Shown: positions 49,466-58,813, counted from the stretch's first letter. The stretch is DNA of 64,000 nucleotides from Rugosimonospora acidiphila (GCF_039543385.1 NZ_BAABJQ010000011.1:204476-268475); one strand, 5' to 3'. Notes: generated by a model from the sequence alone, not told the origin. Made by a program: numbers and translations.

Positions 49466-50701
49466 ATGGCGACACGCACCCAGGCGGGCGGGTTCCGCAA
49501 GCTCTATCGCGGTGAGACCCGGGTCGACTTCATCGGCCAGCGCAAGAAGTGGTACCTGGTGTCGGCAGTGATCATCCTGATCTGCCTGCTGAGCATCATC
49601 TTCCGCGGGTTCAACTGGGGCATCGACTTCAAGGGCGGCGACCAGTTCCAGATCCCGGTCAAGCCGGGGACCACGCTGTCCCAGGTGCAGTCCGCGGTCG
49701 AGGGCACCGGGGTCACGGTCTCCAGCGCGCAGACCGCGGGCGCCGGGAAGGCGCAGAGCTACGTCATCAAGACTCAGAAGCTCACCGACCCCCAGCGCAA
49801 CGCGGCGGAGGCCGCGCTGGCCAAGGCCGCGAACGTGGACGAGTCTCAGGTCAACAACAACGAGGTCAGCTCCTCCTGGGGTAGCGAGGTCACCAACAAG
49901 GCGATCATCGCCTTGATTGTCTTCCTGGCGGCGGTGAGCCTGTTCATGGGCTTCCGCTTCCGGGACGCCAAGGCCTCGGGCGCTGCCGTACTGGCGCTGT
50001 TCCACGACCTGGTCCTGACCGCCGGCGTGTACTCCTTGGTCCACTTTGAGGTGACCCCGGGTACGGTCGTCGGTCTGTTGACCATCCTCGGTTATTCGCT
50101 ATATGACACCGTGGTCGTGTTCGACAAGGTGGACGAGAACACCAGGGGCATCCTGGGCACCTCCCGACACACCTTCGGCGAGGCCGCCAACCTGGCGGTC
50201 AACCAGACCCTGATGCGGTCGATCAACACCTCGCTGATCGGTCTGCTGCCGGTCGCCGGTCTGCTGTTCATCGGCGCCGGCATCCTGGGCGTGGGCACCC
50301 TGGAGGACCTGGCCCTGGTGCTGTTCGTCGGTATGCTCACCGGCGCCTACTCGTCGCTGTTCCTGGCCACCCCGTGGTTGGTCGACTTCAAGCTGTTCGA
50401 CCTGCGCTACCGCAACCACACCAACCGGGTGCTGAACAAGCGGGCCGCGGACGCCAGGGCGGCGGCGAACAAGGCGGCCGCGGCCGCGGTTCCCAGCGGC
50501 CGGTCGAAGGGCGCGAAGGCGGCGGCCGAGTCCGGCGACGTGACGGACACCGAGGACGCCTCGGTGCCGGCGGATGCCGCCCTGGCCACGGCCGCGGCCC
50601 CGCGCACGGCGACCAAGGCGGCCGCCGGGAAGCGCCCGGCCGGCACGCGGCCGGGCGGCGGGGGCCGCTCCAACCGGGCGGGCGGTAAGCGCCGCCACTG
50701 A
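49466..50701 (+). CDS. secF: Protein translocase subunit SecF
   Basis: 411 residues, starting one base after the secD stop. Helix 1 is near 30-50, followed by FNWGIDFKGGDQFQI, the P1-like region, and five more helices including LTILGYSLYDTVVVFDKVDEN, the SecF signature. The last 90 residues are an Ala/Lys/Arg-rich cytoplasmic tail. It forms the SecDF complex. Confidence 0.95.
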   Translation: MATRTQAGGFRKLYRGETRVDFIGQRKKWYLVSAVIILICLLSIIFRGFNWGIDFKGGDQFQIPVKPGTTLSQVQSAVEGTGVTVSSAQTAGAGKAQSYVIKTQKLTDPQRNAAEAALAKAANVDESQVNNNEVSSSWGSEVTNKAIIALIVFLAAVSLFMGFRFRDAKASGAAVLALFHDLVLTAGVYSLVHFEVTPGTVVGLLTILGYSLYDTVVVFDKVDENTRGILGTSRHTFGEAANLAVNQTLMRSINTSLIGLLPVAGLLFIGAGILGVGTLEDLALVLFVGMLTGAYSSLFLATPWLVDFKLFDLRYRNHTNRVLNKRAADARAAANKAAAAAVPSGRSKGAKAAAESGDVTDTEDASVPADAALATAAAPRTATKAAAGKRPAGTRPGGGGRSNRAGGKRRH

Positions 50702-50722
50702 CCGCCGGCCCACCCTGATACG

Positions 50723-50762
50723 CTGCTGCCGCCGCGAGCCCACCGGCTCGTGGCGGCAGCGG
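50723..50762 (+). terminator. Hairpin after secF
   Basis: A stem of about 18 bp with one G-U-type mismatch around the loop CACC (50741-50744). It lies between secF and apt. Confidence 0.65.
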
Positions 50763-50865
50763 TCATCGGGGGTTGCGATGGCCGCGGCCGGCGGCTTGTG
50801 GCCGGTGCCTGGTGAGGCGATCGCCGTGGTGGGGCGATGGCCGTGATGGGTTCGGGGAGACGATC

Positions 50866-51408
50866 GTGAGCGATGACGAGAGTGAGGCGCTCGCCGCGCT
50901 GATCGCCAAGCGGGTGCTCGACGTGTCGGACTTTCCGCAGGCCGGCGTCGTGTTCAAGGACCTCTCGCCGCTGTTCGCCGACGGGTCGGCCTTCCGGACC
51001 GTGATCGACGGCATTGTTGATCACTATGGCCGGGACGGCTTCGACGTGGTCGCCGGGATCGAGGCCCGCGGGTTCGTGATCGCCGCCGCGGTGGCGTACG
51101 CGGTCGGTGTGGGCGTCGTACCGGTGCGTAAGGCCGGCAAGCTGCCCCGGCAGGTGGTGTCCGCCTCGTACGAGTTGGAGTACGGTCAGGCCGTGCTGGA
51201 GGTGCACGCGGACGCGTTCGTCGCCGGCCAGCGGGTGCTCGTGGTCGACGATGTCCTGGCCACCGGGGGCACCGCGGAGGCTACGCTGGGTCTGGTGGAG
51301 CGGGCCGGAGGCGATGTGATCGGCTTCACGGTGCTGCTGGAGCTGGCCTTCTTGGAGGGCCGGAAGCGGCTGGCCGGACGTCCGGTTCATGCCCTTCTGG
51401 CGGTGTGA
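50866..51408 (+). CDS. apt: Adenine phosphoribosyltransferase
   Basis: 180 residues from the GTG at 50866 (GGGGAGA 5 nt upstream). The PRPP-binding motif is RVLVVDDVLATGGTAEATL. Other family blocks are DFPQAGVVFKDLSPLF, AGIEARGFVIAAAVAYAVG and VPVRKAGKLPRQVVSASY. It makes AMP from adenine and PRPP. Its place between secDF and rel is the normal actinobacterial arrangement. Confidence 0.95.
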   Translation: MSDDESEALAALIAKRVLDVSDFPQAGVVFKDLSPLFADGSAFRTVIDGIVDHYGRDGFDVVAGIEARGFVIAAAVAYAVGVGVVPVRKAGKLPRQVVSASYELEYGQAVLEVHADAFVAGQRVLVVDDVLATGGTAEATLGLVERAGGDVIGFTVLLELAFLEGRKRLAGRPVHALLAV

Positions 51409-51469
51409 CATGCGCCCGGAGCAGGAGAACCGCCGGGCGGACGCGGGCTTGATCGCGGCCCGCGACGGG

Positions 51470-51475
51470 TAGCAT
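51470..51475 (+). promoter_or_regulatory. Candidate -10 TAGCAT of rel
   Basis: TAGCAT in the apt-rel gap, with TTGATC about 15 nt upstream. It would give a leader of about 30 nt carrying the GGGAG site. Confidence 0.35.
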
Positions 51476-51508
51476 TGCCTTTCTGCCCGCGAGATGAGGG
51501 AGCGGCCA

Positions 51509-53968
51509 GTGTCGAGCGACGTGGCGTCTCCGGCCGAGGGCGCCGATGATGTGCGCAGGCGTGAGTCAGTCGTCAATGGTGTCGGTCCGGTCGATGACCG
51601 TTCCGGCGGAATTGTTCCTTTCCCGAACGGCGGCGTAAGCACCGCCGTGCGCAACGGCGCCGTTCGCGGCGCCAGTGGCGAGGATTCGGGTGGGCTGCCG
51701 CTGGCGCTGTCCAGCGCGCCGACCGGCCGCCGGGTGCGTGCCCGGTTGGCCCGGTTCAACGCGCCCTGGCAGACCCAGCAGATCAGCGAGGTGCTGGAGC
51801 CGCTGATCGCGGTGCACAAGGTCAGCCACCCGAAGGCGGACATCCGGCTGCTCAATCGGGCGTACGAGGTCGCCGCCCAGTGGCACAGCGGCCAGTACCG
51901 CAAGTCGGGCGACCCCTACATCACCCACCCGCTCGCGGTCGCCACCCAGCTGGCCGACCTGGGCATGGATACCACCACGCTGGTCGCCGCGCTGCTGCAC
52001 GACACCATCGAGGACACCGAGTACACGCTCGACGAGATGCGCGGCGAGTTCGGCGGCGAGGTCGCGCTGCTGGTCGACGGCGTGACCAAGCTCGACAAGG
52101 TCAAGTTGGGCGACGCGGCCAAGGCGGAGACCATCCGCAAGATGGTCGTGGCCATGGCCAAGGACCCCCGGGTGCTGGTCATCAAGCTGGCCGACCGGCT
52201 GCACAACATGCGCACCCTGACCTTCCTGCCCCGGCCCAAGCAGGAGCAGAAGGCCAAGGAGACGTTGGAGATCCTCGCTCCGCTGGCCCACCGGCTCGGC
52301 ATGAACACGATCAAGTGGGAGCTGGAGGACCTGGCCTTCGGCACGCTGTTCCCGAAGAAGTTCGAGGAGATCAACCGGCTGATCAACGAGCACGCGCCGC
52401 AGCGCGACGCGCTGCTGCGCCAGGTCACCCAGAAGGTGACCACCGACCTGCGGGTCTCGAAGATCAAGGCTGAGGTGACCGGCCGGCCGAAGCACCTGTA
52501 CTCGATCTACCAGAAGATGATCAGCCGCAGCCGGGAGTTCGCGGAGATCTACGACCTGGTCGGGGTGCGGATCCTGGTCGACACGGTGCGGGACTGCTAC
52601 GCGGCGCTGGGTGTCATCCACGCCAACTGGCAGCCGGTGCCGGGCCGGTTCAAGGACTACATCGCGATGCCGAAGTTCAACATGTACCAGTCGCTGCACA
52701 CCACCGTGATCGGCCCGAACGGCAAGCCGGTGGAGATGCAGATCCGCACCAGCGCCATGCACCGCACGGCGGAGTACGGCATCGCGGCGCACTGGCGGTA
52801 CAAGGAGAACAAGGGCATGACGATCGTCGGCCCGCCCGCGCACATCGACGAGATGACCTGGCTGCGCCAGCTGCTGGACTGGCAGCGGGAGGCGAGCGAC
52901 CCGAGCGAGTTCCTCGACGCGCTGCGCTTCGACCTGTCCAGCCAGGAGGTGTACGTCTTCACCCCCAAGGGCGACGTGGTGGCGCTGCCGACCGGCTCCA
53001 CCCCGGTTGACTTCGCCTACGCGGTGCACACCGACGTGGGACACAAGTGCATCGGCGCCCGGGTCAACGGCAAACTGGTGCCGCTGGAGTCCGCGCTGTC
53101 CAACGGCGACGTGATCGAGATCTTCACGTCCAAGTCGGAGAGCGCCGGCCCCACCCAGGACTGGCTGGGCTTCGTCAAGAGCCCGAGGGCCCGCACCAAG
53201 ATCCGTCAGTACTTCAACAAGGAGCGGCGCGAAGAGGCGATCGAGGCCGGCAAGGAAGCGATCACCAAGGCCATGCGCAAGCAGGGCCTGCCGCTGCAGC
53301 GGATGCTCACCGCCGACACGCTGATGACCATCGCCCGCGAGCTGCACCTGGCCGACGTGGCGTCGCTGTACGCGGCGGTGGGGGAGAGCCAGGTCTCGGC
53401 GCAGAACGTGGTCTCCCGGCTGGTCGCCGCGTACGGCGGCGAGGAGGGCGCGGTCGAGGACATCGCCGAGACGGCGGTGGCCACCCGCCCGCCCAGGGCC
53501 CGCGGGGCCGCCTACGACCCGGGTGTCGTGGTGGTGGGCGTCTCGGACGTGTGGATCAAGCTGGCCCGGTGCTGCACGCCGGTACCGCCCGACGCGATCT
53601 TCGGGTTCGTCACCCGTACCGGCGGGGTCAGCGTGCACCGCGAGGACTGCATGAACGCCGAGGACCTGAGGGCGCAGCCGGAGCGCATCGTCGAGGTGAC
53701 CTGGAAGCCCACCAGCGCCTCATCGTTCCTGGTGGCCATCCAGGTGGAGGCGCTGGACCGGCACAAGCTGCTCGCCGACGTGACCCGGGTGCTGTCCGAG
53801 GAGCGGGTGAACATCCTGTCCGCCACGGTCACCACGACCCGGGACCGGGTGGCGGTGAGCCGGTTCAGCTTCGAGATGGCCGACCCGAAGCACCTCGGGC
53901 ACCTGTTGGGCGCGGTACGCAAGGTGGACGGCGTGTACGACGCCTACCGCGTCACCTCGGGCACCTGA
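51509..53968 (+). CDS. rel: Bifunctional (p)ppGpp synthetase/hydrolase Rel
   Basis: 819 residues from the GTG at 51509 with GGGAG upstream; an in-frame ATG 15 nt earlier has no site. An unusual disordered N-terminus of about 85 residues precedes the HD hydrolase domain (DPYITHPLAVATQLADLG, LLHDTIEDTEYT, KLADRLHNMRTL). The synthetase domain has DLVGVRILVDTVRDCYAALG and GRFKDYIAMPKFNMYQSLHT. TGS (EVYVFTPKGDVVALPTGSTP), helical and zinc-finger-type CCTPVPPD, and ACT domains follow. Both catalytic halves look intact. It controls the stringent response. Confidence 0.96.
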   Translation: MSSDVASPAEGADDVRRRESVVNGVGPVDDRSGGIVPFPNGGVSTAVRNGAVRGASGEDSGGLPLALSSAPTGRRVRARLARFNAPWQTQQISEVLEPLIAVHKVSHPKADIRLLNRAYEVAAQWHSGQYRKSGDPYITHPLAVATQLADLGMDTTTLVAALLHDTIEDTEYTLDEMRGEFGGEVALLVDGVTKLDKVKLGDAAKAETIRKMVVAMAKDPRVLVIKLADRLHNMRTLTFLPRPKQEQKAKETLEILAPLAHRLGMNTIKWELEDLAFGTLFPKKFEEINRLINEHAPQRDALLRQVTQKVTTDLRVSKIKAEVTGRPKHLYSIYQKMISRSREFAEIYDLVGVRILVDTVRDCYAALGVIHANWQPVPGRFKDYIAMPKFNMYQSLHTTVIGPNGKPVEMQIRTSAMHRTAEYGIAAHWRYKENKGMTIVGPPAHIDEMTWLRQLLDWQREASDPSEFLDALRFDLSSQEVYVFTPKGDVVALPTGSTPVDFAYAVHTDVGHKCIGARVNGKLVPLESALSNGDVIEIFTSKSESAGPTQDWLGFVKSPRARTKIRQYFNKERREEAIEAGKEAITKAMRKQGLPLQRMLTADTLMTIARELHLADVASLYAAVGESQVSAQNVVSRLVAAYGGEEGAVEDIAETAVATRPPRARGAAYDPGVVVVGVSDVWIKLARCCTPVPPDAIFGFVTRTGGVSVHREDCMNAEDLRAQPERIVEVTWKPTSASSFLVAIQVEALDRHKLLADVTRVLSEERVNILSATVTTTRDRVAVSRFSFEMADPKHLGHLLGAVRKVDGVYDAYRVTSGT

Positions 53969-53988
53969 GAGCGCCGCAGAGCAACGAG

Positions 53989-54020
53989 AAGGGCCCCGGG
54001 GTATCTCCCCCGGGGCCCTT
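53989..54020. terminator. Strong hairpin between rel and the first cyclophilin gene
   Basis: Perfect 13-bp arms AAGGGCCCCGGGG/CCCCGGGGCCCTT around a 6-nt loop; serves both converging genes. Confidence 0.9.
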
Positions 54021-54034
54021 CGCCGTTCGATCGA

Positions 54035-54970
54035 TCAGGACGCGGCCGACGGTGCCAGGCTGGTCGACGGCGCGGCGCTCGCCGACGGCGCCGCCGAGGC
54101 ATCCTGGACCGGACCCACGGTCACCGTGTTGAAGGTCAGCTTCGACTTCGGGTGGCCGCCGCCCGGGCCCTGCGAGCCGTCCGGCTGGGTGCCGGCGAAC
54201 GCCTCGTCATCGCCGGCCGCACCGACCTTGCTCGCGATGTCCAGGCCCTTGGTGACCTTGCCCCAGACCGTGTACTGGGCGGGCAGGTCCGTGTCGCCGA
54301 AGACGATGAAGAACTGGCTGCCGTTGGTGCCCGGCTGGCCGGTGTTCGCCATGGCCACCACGCCGGCCGGGTAGGCGGGCCGCTGGTTGGTGGGCAGGTT
54401 CTCGTCGGCGAAGTTGTAGGTCGGGCCGCCCGAACCCGTACCGGACGGGTCGCCGCACTGCAGCAGGTGGGTGTCACCGGTGTTGAGTAGCCGGTGGCAG
54501 GACGAGCCGTTGAAGAAGTTCTTGCTGGCCAGATAGGCGAAGCTCTCCGAGGTGCACGGCGCGTGGGTGAGGTCCATCGAGATCACGATGGGGCCCTGGT
54601 TGGTGTTCAGGGTGAGGTCGCGGGTGCCGGAGCGCGGCTCGCCGGTGGCCGGCGGGGTGCCCACGTCCTTGAGGTTCGGGTTCGCCGGCTGGGCCGGGGA
54701 GGCGCTCGGGTCCGGGCTGGGGATCCAGGAGCAGGCGGCGGCCGTCGCGCTGGCCGATGCCGCGGCGGCGGGGGTGGACTTCTTCTTGTCGCCACCGGTC
54801 ACCGCGACCAGCACGATCACCAATACGACGGCCACCACCACGCCCAGGCCCGAGTAGACGATCGAGTACGCCCGACGCCGACGCTTGTGGGCGGTGGCCT
54901 GCCGCTCGGCCATTTCCCGTTCAAGACGGGCCCGCGCGGCCGCGCGCTGACGATCTCTGAGCGACGTCAC
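54035..54970 (-). CDS. Membrane-anchored cyclophilin-type peptidyl-prolyl isomerase, copy 1
   Basis: 311 residues. A cytoplasmic basic segment precedes a membrane helix (about 36-58), a Ser/Ala/Pro-rich linker, then the cyclophilin barrel: GPIVISMDLTHAPCTSESF, FFNGSSCHRLLNTGDTHLLQ, GVVAMANTGQPGTNGSQFFIVFGD and YTVWGKVTKGLDIASKV. The active-site Arg (usually FHR) is kept as CHR, and the GSQFFI block is intact. Extracellular or periplasm-facing folding helper. The conserved cysteines may form a disulphide. Confidence 0.9.
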   Translation of the reverse strand: MTSLRDRQRAAARARLEREMAERQATAHKRRRRAYSIVYSGLGVVVAVVLVIVLVAVTGGDKKKSTPAAAASASATAAACSWIPSPDPSASPAQPANPNLKDVGTPPATGEPRSGTRDLTLNTNQGPIVISMDLTHAPCTSESFAYLASKNFFNGSSCHRLLNTGDTHLLQCGDPSGTGSGGPTYNFADENLPTNQRPAYPAGVVAMANTGQPGTNGSQFFIVFGDTDLPAQYTVWGKVTKGLDIASKVGAAGDDEAFAGTQPDGSQGPGGGHPKSKLTFNTVTVGPVQDASAAPSASAAPSTSLAPSAAS

Positions 54971-55013
54971 GGTGAGAGAACCTTCCCGATCATGATCTTC
55001 TGGACTGGCGCGG

Positions 55014-55961
55014 TCAGGCGTTCCCGGCCGCGGACGCTGGGGTCGAGGTGGTGGGGGCCACGGACGGAGATCCGCTGGCGCCGGTGCTCGGGCCGGCGCT
55101 CGGCGACGCCGAGGCGGGCTTCGCCACCGTGAGCGTCTGGATCGTCAGGTCGGTCTTCGGCGTGCCGTCGGTGGTGGTCTTGCCGCTCGAGTCGACCGCG
55201 CCGCCGGCGGCGACCTTGTCGACCACGTCCATGCCGGTGGAGACCGTGCCGACCACCGTGTACTGCGGGTTGAGCGGCGTGTCCTTGTACACGATGAAGA
55301 ACTGGCTGCCGTTGGTGTCGGGCGCCGAGTTCCACAGCGCGACCGTGCCGCGTGGGTAGATCACCTGGCCCGCCGTCGAGCTGGCGCTCGGGTCCGGGGA
55401 GGCGGTGGCCGGGGCGCTCGGCGAGGCGCTGGCCGGGGTGGACGGCACGTACTCGTTGGCGAACGTGTACGCCGGGCCGCCGGTGCCGTCGCCCTTGGGG
55501 TCGCCGCAGGTCAGCGTGAACATGCCACTGGTGACGAGCCGGCTGCACTTGGTGTTGTCGAAGAACTTCTTGCCCGCCAGGTACGAGAAGCTGGACGCGG
55601 CGCACGGGGACTGGTCCAGGTTGAGGTCGACCGCGATCGAGCCCTGGTTCGTGGCGATCGTCATGGTCTCGGTGCCGGTGCGCGGCTCGCCGTTGGTTGG
55701 CGGCTTGCCGACGCTGGTCAGCGACTCGGTGTTGGGCGGCGTGTTCCACTCGCAGCTCGCCGGGGCGGCCTTCGGCTTCGGGCTGCCGGAGAAGACGCCG
55801 GTGGTGAGCAGGGTGATCACCACCCCCACGACGACCACCAGGCCAACCGCCACCCCGGCCTGCACCTGCCGGTTGCGACGGGCCCGGGCGAACCGACGGG
55901 CCTGCTGCCGCTCGATCTTGGCGCGCGCGAGCTTGCGCTGGCGGGTCTTGCTGGAGGCCAC
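55014..55961 (-). CDS. Membrane-anchored cyclophilin-type peptidyl-prolyl isomerase, copy 2
   Basis: 315 residues from the GTG at 55961, preferred over an earlier start because GGAGGGGGAG lies just upstream. Basic N-terminus, membrane helix (about 38-58), then barrel with GSIAVDLNLDQSPCAASSF, FFDNTKCSRLVTSGMFTLT, GTVALWNSAPDTNGSQFFIVYKD and YTVVGTVSTGMDVVDKV. The usual FHR is CSR here, so the Arg is retained but the His is lost. Ser/Pro/Ala repeat stretches sit inside and at the end. Paralogue of copy 1, 43 bp away and co-directional. Confidence 0.88.
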   Translation of the reverse strand: MASSKTRQRKLARAKIERQQARRFARARRNRQVQAGVAVGLVVVVGVVITLLTTGVFSGSPKPKAAPASCEWNTPPNTESLTSVGKPPTNGEPRTGTETMTIATNQGSIAVDLNLDQSPCAASSFSYLAGKKFFDNTKCSRLVTSGMFTLTCGDPKGDGTGGPAYTFANEYVPSTPASASPSAPATASPDPSASSTAGQVIYPRGTVALWNSAPDTNGSQFFIVYKDTPLNPQYTVVGTVSTGMDVVDKVAAGGAVDSSGKTTTDGTPKTDLTIQTLTVAKPASASPSAGPSTGASGSPSVAPTTSTPASAAGNA

Positions 55962-56224
55962 GGAGTGCTCCCCCTCCGACGTCACGGTGGCGGTCTGTGT
56001 GGGCGGCGCTGGCGTGTGCCACACCACACGCCCGCCAGAGTGTACGGGCAAACATGCCGTTCCGGGTGGGGCAGGTTAACCAACTGTGACCGACATTTGA
56101 GGCATCGACCAGGTTGGGGCGGCGGCCGGACCACGGTAGCCCGGAGTTCCGGTGCCGCGGCCGGGCCGCGAAACGGCTCCGTGGCGCGCCGGATAGTCGG
56201 TTTTCCGCCCGGATTCCCGCCCGA

Positions 56225-56230
56225 TAGGCT
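56225..56230 (+). promoter_or_regulatory. Leaderless -10 hexamer TAGGCT for the MBL hydrolase
   Basis: TAGGCT, 6 nt, then the ATG at 56237, with no Shine-Dalgarno. Confidence 0.55.
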
Positions 56231-56236
56231 CGACGG

Positions 56237-56968
56237 ATGTTCGTGGCCACGGTTCCCGCGCAGGCTTTCGGGACGAACTGCTATGTCGTCGCCGTTGCCG
56301 AAGGTGAGCAGTGTGTGGTGATTGATCCCGGTATCGGGGTGATCGCCCAGCTCGACGAGGTACTCGCCGAGCACCGGCTGCACCCGGCCGCGGTCGTGCT
56401 GACCCATGGCCACGTCGACCACACGTTCTCCGTCGCGCCGGTCTGCGGCGCGCGGGGGATCACCGCGTACGTGCACCCGGAAGACCGCGAGCTGCTCGCC
56501 GATCCGGCCAAGGGCCTGTCGATGGACCTGGCCGCCCTGTTCGGCGGCCGGTTGACCTATGCCGAGCCCGAGGACGTGGCGCCCCTGTCCGACGGGGCGT
56601 CGCTGGCCCTGGCCGGGCTGGCGTTGACCGTCGACCACGCGCCTGGCCATACCGGCGGGTCGGTGATGCTGCGCACCCCCGGGGCCGTCGCGCTGGCCGG
56701 TCCGGCGCTGACGCCGGGCCGCGAGTCCACGCTGTGCTTCAGCGGCGACGTGCTGTTCGCGGGGTCCATCGGGCGCACCGACCTGCCGGGCGGCGACCAC
56801 TCGGCGATGCTGGCGAGCCTGCGCGACAAGGTGCTGCCGCTGGCCGACGAGACGGTCGTGCTTCCCGGCCACGGACCGTCGACCACCATCGGCCGCGAGC
56901 GGGCCAGCAATCCCTACCTGCGCGATATCGGGGACCAGACCGCCGCGGCCCCTCAACGAGGCTGGTAA
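56237..56968 (+). CDS. Metallo-beta-lactamase-fold hydrolase (glyoxalase II-like)
   Basis: 243 residues. The metal motif is LTHGHVDHT near residue 56, with further ligands in DHAPGHTGGSVML (His) and FSGDVLFAGSIGRTDL (Asp), and VLPGHGPSTTIGRE (His). The FGTNCYVV opening is typical of the group. It likely hydrolyses a thioester such as S-lactoyl-thiol, but similar proteins act on other esters. It precedes hisS by 9 bp, as in mycobacteria. Confidence 0.9.
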   Translation: MFVATVPAQAFGTNCYVVAVAEGEQCVVIDPGIGVIAQLDEVLAEHRLHPAAVVLTHGHVDHTFSVAPVCGARGITAYVHPEDRELLADPAKGLSMDLAALFGGRLTYAEPEDVAPLSDGASLALAGLALTVDHAPGHTGGSVMLRTPGAVALAGPALTPGRESTLCFSGDVLFAGSIGRTDLPGGDHSAMLASLRDKVLPLADETVVLPGHGPSTTIGRERASNPYLRDIGDQTAAAPQRGW

Positions 56969-56977
56969 CGATCTCAG

Positions 56978-58297
56978 ATGACCCGACCCACATCGATCTC
57001 CGGGTTTCCGGAGTGGCAACCCGCGCAGCGCATGGTCGAGCAGGACATCATCGACCGACTGCGCTCGACCTTCGAGCTCTACGGCTTCGCGCCGCTGGAG
57101 ACCCGAGCCGTCGAACCGCTGGACCAGTTGCTGCGCAAGGGCGAGACCTCCAAGGAGGTCTACGTGCTGCGCCGGCTGCAGGCCGAGGCGGAGGCCGAGG
57201 ACGACGCGCTCGGATTGCACTTCGACCTCACGGTCCCGTTCGCGCGGTTTGTCCTTGAGCACTCGGGGCGGCTCACCTTCCCGTTCCGCCGGTACCAGAT
57301 CCAGAAGGTGTGGCGGGGCGAGCGCCCGCAGGAGGGCCGGTACCGCGAGTTCCTCCAGGCCGACATCGACATCGTCGACCGTGACGAGCTCCCGTTCCAC
57401 TACGAGGTGGAGATCCCGCTGGTGGTCGGGGACGCGCTGCGGTCGCTGCCGATCCCGCCGGTGCGCATCCAGGTCAACAACCGCAAGCTGTGCGAGGGCT
57501 TCTACCGGGGCCTGGGCCTGGCCGACCCGGAGGCGGCGCTGCGGGCCATCGACAAGCTGGACAAGATCGGCCCGGGCGGCGTGGCGGACGCGCTGATGGC
57601 CACGGCCGGGGCCACCGCGGCGCAGGCCAAGGCGTGCCTGGCGCTGGCCGAGATCTCCGCGCCCGACCCGTCGTTCGCCGACGCGGTAGCCGCGCTGGGG
57701 GTCAGCGATCCGCTGCTGGACGAGGGCCTCGGCGAACTGGTGAGGGTCGTCGACGCGGCCCGGGAGCACGCCCCCGGCCTGCTCGTGGCCGACCTGCGCA
57801 TCGCCCGTGGGCTGGACTACTACACCGGTACCGTCTACGAGACGCTCATGCTGGGGTACGAGAAGTACGGCTCGATCTGCTCCGGCGGCCGGTACGACAA
57901 CCTGGCCACGGCCGGCTCCGACCGGTTCCCCGGGGTGGGCATCTCGGTGGGCGTGTCGCGGATGCTCGGCCTGCTGTTCGGCGCGGGTGCGCTGGCCGCC
58001 TCCCGGCAGGTGCCCACCTGCGTGCTGGTCGCGGTGCCCAACGAGGACGCGCGGCCGGCCTGCGAGCGGATCGCGGCGGCGCTGCGCGGGCGGGGGATCG
58101 CCACCGAGGTGGCCCCGAGCGCCCAGAAGTACGGCAAGCAGATCCGGTTCGCGGAGCGCCGTGGCATCCCGTTCGTCTGGTTCACCGACGCCGGCCAGGT
58201 CCGCGACATCCGCTCGGGCGAGCAGGTCGACGCCGATCCGGCGAGCTGGACACCGCCGGCGGAGGACCTCCGCCCGCGGATCCTCGGGGCGTCCTGA
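56978..58297 (+). CDS. hisS: Histidyl-tRNA synthetase
   Basis: 439 residues. Class II motif 2 region is RRYQIQKVWRGERPQEGRYREF, the HisA motif is RIARGLDYYTGTVYETL, and HisB-like GSICSGGRYDNLA follows; motif 3 lies around GVGISVGVSRML. The C-terminal anticodon domain starts near VPTCVLVAVPNEDA. The N-terminus SGFPEWQPAQRMVEQ differs from the E. coli type and fits the actinobacterial one. No leader room for a T-box, and only a weak ribosome-binding site, so it may be translated from the MBL message. Confidence 0.95.
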   Translation: MTRPTSISGFPEWQPAQRMVEQDIIDRLRSTFELYGFAPLETRAVEPLDQLLRKGETSKEVYVLRRLQAEAEAEDDALGLHFDLTVPFARFVLEHSGRLTFPFRRYQIQKVWRGERPQEGRYREFLQADIDIVDRDELPFHYEVEIPLVVGDALRSLPIPPVRIQVNNRKLCEGFYRGLGLADPEAALRAIDKLDKIGPGGVADALMATAGATAAQAKACLALAEISAPDPSFADAVAALGVSDPLLDEGLGELVRVVDAAREHAPGLLVADLRIARGLDYYTGTVYETLMLGYEKYGSICSGGRYDNLATAGSDRFPGVGISVGVSRMLGLLFGAGALAASRQVPTCVLVAVPNEDARPACERIAAALRGRGIATEVAPSAQKYGKQIRFAERRGIPFVWFTDAGQVRDIRSGEQVDADPASWTPPAEDLRPRILGAS

Positions 58298-58307
58298 TCG
58301 GCCCACC

Positions 58308-58344
58308 CGCGCACCCCGGCCGGCCGGTCCGGTCGGGGCGCGCG
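58308..58344. terminator. Hairpin between hisS and the leftward small gene
   Basis: 16-bp arms with two mismatches around a 5-nt loop, ending at the leftward gene's stop. Confidence 0.6.
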
Positions 58345-58728
58345 TCAGGTCTGGCCGAGTTCGTTCTCCCGGCGGAACTCCATCGCCGACCAGGCGCCGT
58401 CGATTTTGATCTGCTCGTTGACCGGCTTCCAGCCGGCGATGGCGTTCTGCAGCAGCCCCAGGTCGATGGTGGACTGGCCGTCGGCCGGGTAGGAGATCCA
58501 GACAACGCCGTCGTCCAGCACCGAGGCGACCGCCACGGGACCGTGTTCGTCCAGCTCCTCCGGGGTGGCCGCGAAGGCGTGTACCACGTCGGCGGGCCGG
58601 TGGCGTACCACGGTGGTGCCGGGCGGCAGGTCTCCCACGATCGAGCCGTAGTCGTCCGGTGGGTTGATCACGAGCACGGACTGGGCCGGCTTGATGCCGA
58701 GCTTCTCCACCACTGAATTCCCCGTCAT
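58345..58728 (-). CDS. Small conserved actinobacterial protein of unknown function (DUF3052-like)
   Basis: 127 residues from the ATG at 58728. EKLGIKPAQSVLVINPPDDY and the GVVWISYP strand give it the look of a shortened Rossmann-like fold, similar in layout to DUF3052 proteins; motifs for SAM binding are lost. It ends with a WSAMEFR block. Divergent from aspS. TAGCCT lies 7 nt before the ATG; a GAGG in between is only 3 nt away, too close to work. Confidence 0.65.
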   Translation of the reverse strand: MTGNSVVEKLGIKPAQSVLVINPPDDYGSIVGDLPPGTTVVRHRPADVVHAFAATPEELDEHGPVAVASVLDDGVVWISYPADGQSTIDLGLLQNAIAGWKPVNEQIKIDGAWSAMEFRRENELGQT

Positions 58729-58735
58729 AAACCTC

Positions 58736-58741
58736 AGGCTA
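58736..58741 (-). promoter_or_regulatory. Leaderless -10 hexamer TAGCCT for the DUF3052-like gene
   Basis: Minus-strand TAGCCT, 7 nt, then the ATG at 58728. Confidence 0.5.
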
Positions 58742-58813
58742 AGGGGTGCCACGCCACCCGCGCTGGCATGCCTGAGAGAATGCAACCGCTGTACTGACGC
58801 CTAAGGAGATCTC

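Noticed and set aside
47281..49500. Long antisense frame opposite yajC-secD
   Set aside because: Shadow frame; the sense strand holds the textbook yajC-secD-secF order with start sites.
51566..53638. Long antisense frame opposite rel
   Set aside because: Shadow of a conserved gene, with Arg/Gly/Val-biased composition and no family features.
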